Assembly: GCA_004356335.1 (NCBI GenBank)
Contig: SMXP01000135.1
Span: forward strand, 1 to 11,763
Source: Alphaproteobacteria bacterium
Lineage (GTDB): Bacteria; Pseudomonadota; Alphaproteobacteria; SMXP01
DNA length: 11,763 nucleotides
Reading direction: 5' to 3'
Shown: positions 7,160-11,763 of the stretch, piece by piece
How the letters are laid out: each line of letters opens with the position of its first letter
Numbering within the stretch: the first letter of the stretch is position 1
Translations under genes and position numbers: made by a program
Notes under the pieces: generated by a model
Databases searched by the model: none
What the model was told of the DNA's origin: nothing
Seen by the model: only the letters and a program-made list of their open reading frames with translations

Positions 7160-7259
7160 GCGCATTCAGGAAAAGTGGACCCGGTTTTCCGTCCGAATGC
7201 GCGACAAAACAAAGACTTAGAGCACGTTAGGGATTCCAAATAAAGTGAACGTGCTCTAA
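7160..7259 (+). repeat. Two-hairpin intergenic repeat element, copy 2 (RIME-like)
   Basis: Hairpin A: GCGCATTC (7160-7167) with GAATGCGC (7195-7202) around a core identical to copy 1 except for one missing base. Spacer GACAAAACAAAGA, then hairpin B: TTAGAGCACGTT (7217-7228) with AACGTGCTCTAA (7248-7259), a perfect 12 bp stem with a 19-base loop. GATTCCA is shared in the loop region of hairpin B in both copies. CTCTAAAGC(GC)ATTC appears at both edges (7153-7167 and 7254-7266), suggesting modular or nested units. It lies 39 bp before the start of the large-subunit gene. Confidence 0.8.
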
Positions 7260-7286
7260 AGCATTCGATATCGCCGACCAAAACAT

Positions 7287-7292
7287 GAGGAG
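7287..7292 (+). promoter_or_regulatory. Ribosome binding site deciding the large-subunit start
   Basis: GAGGAG lies six bases before the GTG at 7299. This supports the non-ATG start, which gives an N-terminus (SAKNTVGSYVGQAIERQED) that matches the family's usual beginning. Confidence 0.7.
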
Positions 7293-7298
7293 CGACAC

Positions 7299-10268
7299 GT
7301 GTCAGCCAAAAATACTGTAGGCTCATATGTTGGACAAGCCATTGAGCGACAAGAAGATGCGGCGTTACTTGGCGGTCAGGCGCTGTTTTCCGATGATTTG
7401 CCCATTGCGGCGGGGACATTGCACGCCGCCATTCTGAGATCTCCTCACGCGCATGCAGAGATCGTCAGCATCGACACGATTGCCGCTAAGGCCCTGCCCA
7501 GCGTTGCCGCAGTTCTTATCGGCTCGGATATTCAGCAATACTCGGATCCGTTCATTACAGTATTGAAAAGACCAATTGACGAATGGTCGTTGGCGGTAGA
7601 TCGCGTACGTTTTGTTGGCGAAGCGGTCGCTGTCGTTATCGCAGAGGATCGTTATAAGGCGGAAGATGCTCTAGATCTTATAAATGTTATATACAAACCA
7701 TTGCCGGCCGTCATCAATCCGAAAGAGGCTGCAAAGGAAAATGCTCCGATCCTTTATCCCGAAGCCGGAAGCAATGTTCTGTCGGAGCGGCATTTCAAAT
7801 ATGGCGACCCTGATGGCGCGTTTGCAAAATCAAAGCATAAAGTCAGTATAGAAATAGACTATCCGCGTAATTCTCAGACACCCTTGGAAGGATATGTGGT
7901 GGTGGCGTCGTACAATAAATTTGACGACGCTTATGAAGTGAACGCTAATTTTCAAGGCCCCTACACCGTTCATCCAGTTATGTCACGCGCGCTTCGAGTG
8001 CCGGGATCCAGGTTCCGAATGCAGACACCTGCCCATTCGGGAGGTGGCTTTGGCGTCAAGCAAGCCATATTTCCTTACGTGGTGCTGATGTGTCTTGCGG
8101 CGCGCCATGTCGGCCGCCCGGTTAAATGGGTCGAAGACCGCCTGGAGCATCTTACGGCAGCAACGGCGGCCCCCAACCGTATTATTCAGGCAGAAGCTGC
8201 CGTGCAAGAAGACGGAAGGGTCACCGCTTTTCGTTTTGTTCAGTTAGATGATTATGGCGCGCATTTGCGCCCCCCAATGCCGGGACCGCTTTATCGTCAA
8301 CACGGATTAATGACCGGTGCTTATGATGTGCCTAATTTGGCGATCACCAATCGTTTGGTCTTAACCAACAAAACACCGTCGGGCATGGTGCGCGGTTTCG
8401 GCGGACCGCAAATCTACTTTGCCATTGAGAGGTTGATGCACCGCATCGCTATCGAACTAGGCATGGACCCGCTTGACGTCATCCGTCGCAATTTAGTGGC
8501 TTCAGATTCCTTTCCATATCGAGCGGCTGGGGGCGCCCTGTTAGATTCAGGAGATTATCAAAAAGCGATTGATCTTGGAGTGAACGACGGCGGCCTGGAT
8601 GAGCTCAAACGACGTCGGGAAAAAGCTCGGGCGGAAGGAAAATATTACGGAATAGGTTATGCGGCCATCGTCGAACCTGGGCAATCCAACATCGGTTATT
8701 TGAGCACCATTGTGCCCTTTAAAGAGCGGCAAAAGGCAGGCCATAAAGGCGGCTCGGTATCCCATGCGACGATTCACGTGGATCCAATGGGAGTCGTCAG
8801 CGTTACCGCCGATTGTATTCCCCAAGGGCAAGGGCAAGCAACTGTCTTGTCGCAAATCGTCGCGGACCAATTGGGCCTTAAGCCCGAAGACATCAAAGTC
8901 AGTCTTGAGCATGATACGCAAAAAGATCCGTGGTCTTTAGCCACCGGCAACTATTCCAGCCGCTTCTCGTCCGCAACCGCTGTCGCCGCCCATTTGGCAG
9001 CAAAAAAAGTCCGGGAGAAATTGATTGCGGTCGCTGGGCAAGCTTTGAATGTGACAACTGACGATATCGAATTGACCGGCGGTAAGATCGTCGATTCGAA
9101 GAATCCCGAGAACTTTCTGAAGTTTCATCGAGTTGCCGGATTGACCCATTGGGAACCAGGAAAGCTTCCCACGGGCATGGCGGCAGGGCTAAGTGAGACA
9201 GCGAGCTGGGCGCCGCCCGAGCTTGATCCTCCAACGGAAGGCGATCAAATCAATACATCGCTGACCTATGGATTCTTGTTTGATTATTGTGGCGTTGAGA
9301 TCGATCCTCATACGGCGGAAATAAGAATAGATAAGTATGTAACGACTCATGATTCAGGCAAACTTCTGAATCCGCTTATCGCAAATGGACAGATCTATGG
9401 CGCATTCGCTTGGGGCGTCGGATGCGCCTTATTAGAGGAGTTCGCCTACGGTGAAGATGGCAGCTTTCTAACCGGTACTTTTGCTGATTATCTTTGTCCG
9501 ACCTCGGTAGAGATACCCGAACCTCAAATACTACATATGGAAACGCCGACGCCTTTCACACCGCTGGGAGCCAAAGGCATCGGCGAGGGCAATTGTATGA
9601 GTACGCCCGTGTGCATTGCCAATGCAGTATGCGACGCGATCGGCGCTGAAAACGTGAATTTGCCGATATATCCTGCGAAGCTGCTTCCCTTTATCGACCG
9701 AGAAGAAACGGCGCCTCCTCAGGACATCGCTCTATCGCAGCGGCAGCAAACCCCTGACGGTGGGCGTGCTATTGTAGGTGAGGGAAATATTTTCGCGCCG
9801 ACAGATCCGGAAACGGTATGGCAGACCTTGCTCGACCCGCGGCATTTGGCAGCGATCATTCCCGGTTGTCAAAATTTGGAAGTGGTCGGCGAAAATGCCT
9901 ATCGAGCTGACGTCAATATCGCAGTTGGCCCGATTGGCGGCATGTTTCGCGCGGAGATCTCACTTTCCGATTTAGATCCACCTAAATCGGTCACACTATC
10001 GGGTAGTTTGGCAGGGCCTCTCGGATCTTCTGCCGGCAGCGGAAAAGTAAGGTTGACACAAGAAGAGAATGGAACGCGAATTGACTACACATATTCGGTG
10101 GAAGTCAGCGGTAAGGTGGCAGCCATTGGCGGACGAATGTTGGATGGGGCAAGCCAAGTATTGATCAATCAATTCTTTAAACGGCTCATTGTCAGACTTG
10201 GTGGAGAACCAATCGAAAAGCCCACTCTCTGGGCCCGGTTCCTTCGACTGCTAGGATTCAACAGATGA
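7299..10268 (+). CDS. Molybdenum hydroxylase large subunit fused to a C-terminal CoxG/SRPBCC domain
   Basis: A 989-residue protein; ordinary CoxL-type subunits have about 770-810. Residues 1-~797 are the molybdopterin cytosine dinucleotide-binding subunit of the xanthine dehydrogenase/CO dehydrogenase family: GQAIERQEDAALL at the N-terminus, GGGFG (248-252), RGFGGPQ (365-371), QGQGQ (509-513) and GAKGIGEGN with the catalytic glutamate at 763. Residues ~798-820 are a polar linker. Residues ~822-975 form a CoxG-like domain (VGEGNIFAPTDPETVWQTLL, IIPGCQ, VAVGPIGGMF-like strand, GKVAAIGGRMLDG), ending in WARFLRLLGF, which could bind membrane. The active-site loop has RGFGGPQ, not the cysteine-bearing loop of true CO dehydrogenase, so it hydroxylates an organic substrate. 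It overlaps the FAD-subunit gene by four bases (ATGA). By gene order it could be 2-furoyl-CoA dehydrogenase large subunit (HmfA-like); other heteroaromatic substrates are possible. Confidence 0.92.
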   Translation: MSAKNTVGSYVGQAIERQEDAALLGGQALFSDDLPIAAGTLHAAILRSPHAHAEIVSIDTIAAKALPSVAAVLIGSDIQQYSDPFITVLKRPIDEWSLAVDRVRFVGEAVAVVIAEDRYKAEDALDLINVIYKPLPAVINPKEAAKENAPILYPEAGSNVLSERHFKYGDPDGAFAKSKHKVSIEIDYPRNSQTPLEGYVVVASYNKFDDAYEVNANFQGPYTVHPVMSRALRVPGSRFRMQTPAHSGGGFGVKQAIFPYVVLMCLAARHVGRPVKWVEDRLEHLTAATAAPNRIIQAEAAVQEDGRVTAFRFVQLDDYGAHLRPPMPGPLYRQHGLMTGAYDVPNLAITNRLVLTNKTPSGMVRGFGGPQIYFAIERLMHRIAIELGMDPLDVIRRNLVASDSFPYRAAGGALLDSGDYQKAIDLGVNDGGLDELKRRREKARAEGKYYGIGYAAIVEPGQSNIGYLSTIVPFKERQKAGHKGGSVSHATIHVDPMGVVSVTADCIPQGQGQATVLSQIVADQLGLKPEDIKVSLEHDTQKDPWSLATGNYSSRFSSATAVAAHLAAKKVREKLIAVAGQALNVTTDDIELTGGKIVDSKNPENFLKFHRVAGLTHWEPGKLPTGMAAGLSETASWAPPELDPPTEGDQINTSLTYGFLFDYCGVEIDPHTAEIRIDKYVTTHDSGKLLNPLIANGQIYGAFAWGVGCALLEEFAYGEDGSFLTGTFADYLCPTSVEIPEPQILHMETPTPFTPLGAKGIGEGNCMSTPVCIANAVCDAIGAENVNLPIYPAKLLPFIDREETAPPQDIALSQRQQTPDGGRAIVGEGNIFAPTDPETVWQTLLDPRHLAAIIPGCQNLEVVGENAYRADVNIAVGPIGGMFRAEISLSDLDPPKSVTLSGSLAGPLGSSAGSGKVRLTQEENGTRIDYTYSVEVSGKVAAIGGRMLDGASQVLINQFFKRLIVRLGGEPIEKPTLWARFLRLLGFNR

Positions 10269-11098
10269 AACCGGTTCCATTCGATTATGTGCAAGCCCAG
10301 TCAACGGAGGAGGCATTGGCGTGTCTAAAGGACTCGGATCGCAATGTTCGTGTTCTGGCGGGCGGTCAATCATTGGTTGCCATGCTTAATCTGCGGCTCG
10401 TGAGGCCGAATTTATTGGTTGATATTTCGCAAATTGAATCGCTCTCCACTATTCGACAGTCCAAAGACATATTAGAGATTGGCGCGGCCGTCACCCAAGC
10501 GGAACTTAAACAATGGCCGGGTTTAGCTGAAAGCGTTCCGCAGCTCAGTATGGCATTGCCCTTCGTTGGGCATTTTCAGACGCGAAACAAAGGCACGGTG
10601 TGCGGTTCCCTCGCCCATGCGGATCCAAGTTCTGAACTTCCGTTATGTCTGGCGGCATTGAACGGATCGGTGGTGCTGCAGTCAGCCCGTCGATCACGCG
10701 TTCTGAACGCAGCTGAATTTCAGACAGGGATGTTGTCCACCGCCTGCCAACCGGATGAAATGATTGTTGCAGCGCGTTATCCGATTTCTCGCGAGGGAGA
10801 TGGATTCGCGTTTCGTGAAGTCGCGCGGCGACATGGTGATTTTGCTATCGTCGCCCTGGCAGCTTTTGTCACTGAGTCTAAAATCCGCCTGGGTATAGGC
10901 GGCCTAGCCAGTCGGCCGAGTGTTCGTGAATGGGATATATTATCGGAGCAGGAGCTAGACGAGGCACTTAACGCCTTTGCTTGGCAACTCAAAGGAAGCG
11001 ACGACATACATGCGACGGCCCGATATCGCCGTGAGCTGGTCCGCCGCCTTGGCCGACAGGTGATAGAGGAGGCAAAGAGTGCGCGAACTAAAGAGTGA
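10265..11098 (+). CDS. Molybdenum hydroxylase medium (FAD-binding) subunit
   Basis: A 277-residue CoxM/XdhB-type flavoprotein subunit, normal length for the family. It passes electrons from the iron-sulphur subunit to the final acceptor. FAD-binding signatures are visible: AGGQSLVAMLNLR (32-44) and NKGTVCGSLAHADPSSELP (108-126). The C-terminal third (FREVARRHGDFAIVALAAF onward) is the CO dehydrogenase flavoprotein C-terminal domain, with GIGGLASRP as in relatives. There is no cysteine-rich insertion, so it lacks the extra 4Fe-4S cluster of 4-hydroxybenzoyl-CoA reductase and should work in the oxidative direction. The ATG overlaps the large-subunit stop by four bases, and its own end overlaps the small-subunit gene by 20 bases, so the three are translated together. 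Confidence 0.92.
   Translation: MKPVPFDYVQAQSTEEALACLKDSDRNVRVLAGGQSLVAMLNLRLVRPNLLVDISQIESLSTIRQSKDILEIGAAVTQAELKQWPGLAESVPQLSMALPFVGHFQTRNKGTVCGSLAHADPSSELPLCLAALNGSVVLQSARRSRVLNAAEFQTGMLSTACQPDEMIVAARYPISREGDGFAFREVARRHGDFAIVALAAFVTESKIRLGIGGLASRPSVREWDILSEQELDEALNAFAWQLKGSDDIHATARYRRELVRRLGRQVIEEAKSARTKE
11065..11072 (+). promoter_or_regulatory. Ribosome binding site deciding the small-subunit start
   Basis: AGAGGAGG lies six bases before the GTG at 11079, inside the end of the FAD-subunit gene. This near-perfect site supports the GTG start and the 20-base overlap. Confidence 0.75.
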
Positions 11099-11579
11099 TC
11101 GACAGCATAAAATTACCTTTACTCTCGATGGTCGTCAGGTCAGCGGTGATGCCGAACCGCATTTGTTGCTCTCCGATTTTTTGCGCGAGAAGCTTGGTGT
11201 CACTAGCGTTCACGTTGGCTGCGAACATGGTGTGTGCGGTACATGCACTGTGCATATTGATGGGAAAGCCGTACGCGCTTGCCTTACCTTCGCTGTGCAG
11301 GTTGGCAATCGACGGGTTGATACTGTGGAAAGCCTTAGTAATAATGAAGGCGAATTGAATGACCTGCAAAGCGCATTTCGAAAACATCATGCATTGCAAT
11401 GCGGGTTTTGTACGCCAGGTATTTTGATGTCGGTCGAGCATTATTTGAGACATAACTCCGATCCAACGGAAAGTGACGTGCGTGACATGCTGAGTGGACA
11501 TCTGTGCCGTTGCACCGGTTATGTCGGTATGGTGAGGGCCATTATGGAAACGGCTGCCAAACGCAAATCTGGCATTTGA
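11079..11579 (+). CDS. Molybdenum hydroxylase small (two [2Fe-2S]) subunit
   Basis: A 166-residue CoxS/XdhC-type iron-sulphur subunit, typical length. Residues ~10-80 are a plant-type ferredoxin domain with cluster cysteines 48, 53, 56 and 68 (GCEHGVCGTCTV...RACL). Residues ~90-160 are the helical [2Fe-2S] domain with cysteines 108, 111, 143 and 145 (QCGFCTPG ... CRCTGY); the glutamine at 107 is the usual contact to the molybdopterin cofactor. All eight cluster ligands are present, so it should be functional. It relays electrons from the molybdenum centre in the large subunit to FAD in the medium subunit. The gene order large-medium-small differs from the classical CO dehydrogenase order medium-small-large. 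No twin-arginine or other export signal is seen, so the complex is cytoplasmic. Confidence 0.93.
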   Translation: MRELKSDRQHKITFTLDGRQVSGDAEPHLLLSDFLREKLGVTSVHVGCEHGVCGTCTVHIDGKAVRACLTFAVQVGNRRVDTVESLSNNEGELNDLQSAFRKHHALQCGFCTPGILMSVEHYLRHNSDPTESDVRDMLSGHLCRCTGYVGMVRAIMETAAKRKSGI

Positions 11580-11648
11580 AGATACTTAATTTCTAAACAC
11601 GATGATTCGGATCTAGAAACAGAAGTAAATTCAAAGAAAGGTTGAGAG

Positions 11649-11763
11649 ATGCAGAAAAACACAGTCATTGTTGATCGGTCGAAAACTCCTTTCTCTATTG
11701 AATTTGCGCCGAGCTTTAATGTGGCCGTTCCCTTCATTGATCGTCATCTCAGCGAGAGTAGAC
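11649..11763 (+). CDS. AMP-forming acyl/aryl-CoA ligase, N-terminal fragment (runs off the window)
   Basis: The frame opens at an ATG with AAAGG seven bases upstream and stays open for 38 codons to the edge. The sequence FAPSFNVAVPFIDRHLSES resembles the N-terminus of benzoate-CoA ligase-family AMP-dependent synthetases, where an asparagine-containing (F/Y)N-A stretch and an (I/L)DRHL helix precede the adenylation domain. It begins 69 bp after the small-subunit stop and is probably in the same operon. If it is such a ligase, it would activate the acid whose CoA thioester is then hydroxylated by the molybdenum enzyme, as HmfD does for 2-furoate. Only a short N-terminal piece is visible and no catalytic motif is included, so the assignment is tentative. 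Confidence 0.5.
   Translation, partial: MQKNTVIVDRSKTPFSIEFAPSFNVAVPFIDRHLSESR

Noticed and set aside
8547..8921. 124-residue antisense frame inside the large subunit gene
   Set aside because: It lies opposite a clearly conserved coding region and shows no family features. The same holds for the antisense frames at 11088-11501 and 1409-1798.
7299..11579. Aerobic CO dehydrogenase (coxMSL)
   Set aside because: The large subunit lacks the active-site cysteine loop, and the gene order is L-M-S rather than M-S-L.
7299..11763. 4-hydroxybenzoyl-CoA reductase (hcrABC) with its ligase
   Set aside because: The FAD subunit has no cysteine-rich insertion for the extra 4Fe-4S cluster that the reductase needs.
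1..11763. tRNA, rRNA or CRISPR array
   Set aside because: No cloverleaf, rRNA-like stretch or regularly spaced repeats were seen on either strand.

Overview
The window looks like alphaproteobacterial DNA of moderate GC, most likely from the Hyphomicrobiales (Rhizobiales) or a relative. The main reason is two copies of a ~100 bp two-hairpin intergenic element whose core (AGGAAAAGTGGAC...CCGGTTTTCCGTCC) and architecture resemble the intergenic mosaic elements of rhizobia. GTG starts at three genes and many tightly overlapping gene ends fit this. The species cannot be named from the sequence.

Left part (1-3574): an envelope module. A PQQ-dependent quinoprotein dehydrogenase with a signal peptide (375-2339, minus) is followed on the same strand by the 5' part of a secreted protein gene that runs off the left edge (1-323). 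A full-length paralogue of that protein is transcribed divergently (2651-3574, plus). Both paralogues have signal peptides. The complete one is recognisably, but very divergently, related to oxygen-dependent coproporphyrinogen III oxidase (HemF), normally a cytoplasmic haem-biosynthesis enzyme. A quinoprotein between two exported HemF-like proteins is the least conventional arrangement here.

Middle part (3801-7045, plus): a zinc-free NAD(P)H:quinone oxidoreductase-type MDR protein, then, after the first repeat element, the two separate subunits (beta then alpha, coupled at GTGATG) of an ADP-forming acyl-CoA synthetase.

Right part (7299-11763, plus): after the second repeat element comes a tightly overlapping molybdenum-hydroxylase operon in the order large (Mo), medium (FAD), small (2Fe-2S), then the beginning of an AMP-forming acyl/aryl-CoA ligase that runs off the right edge. 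The large subunit carries a fused C-terminal CoxG/SRPBCC domain. Order and content resemble the furoate genes hmfABCD (2-furoyl-CoA dehydrogenase plus 2-furoyl-CoA synthetase). A pathway in which an organic (probably aromatic or heteroaromatic) acid is activated to a CoA thioester and hydroxylated by the molybdenum enzyme is the best reading. The exact substrate is inference.

No tRNA, rRNA, CRISPR array, insertion sequence or phage gene was seen.
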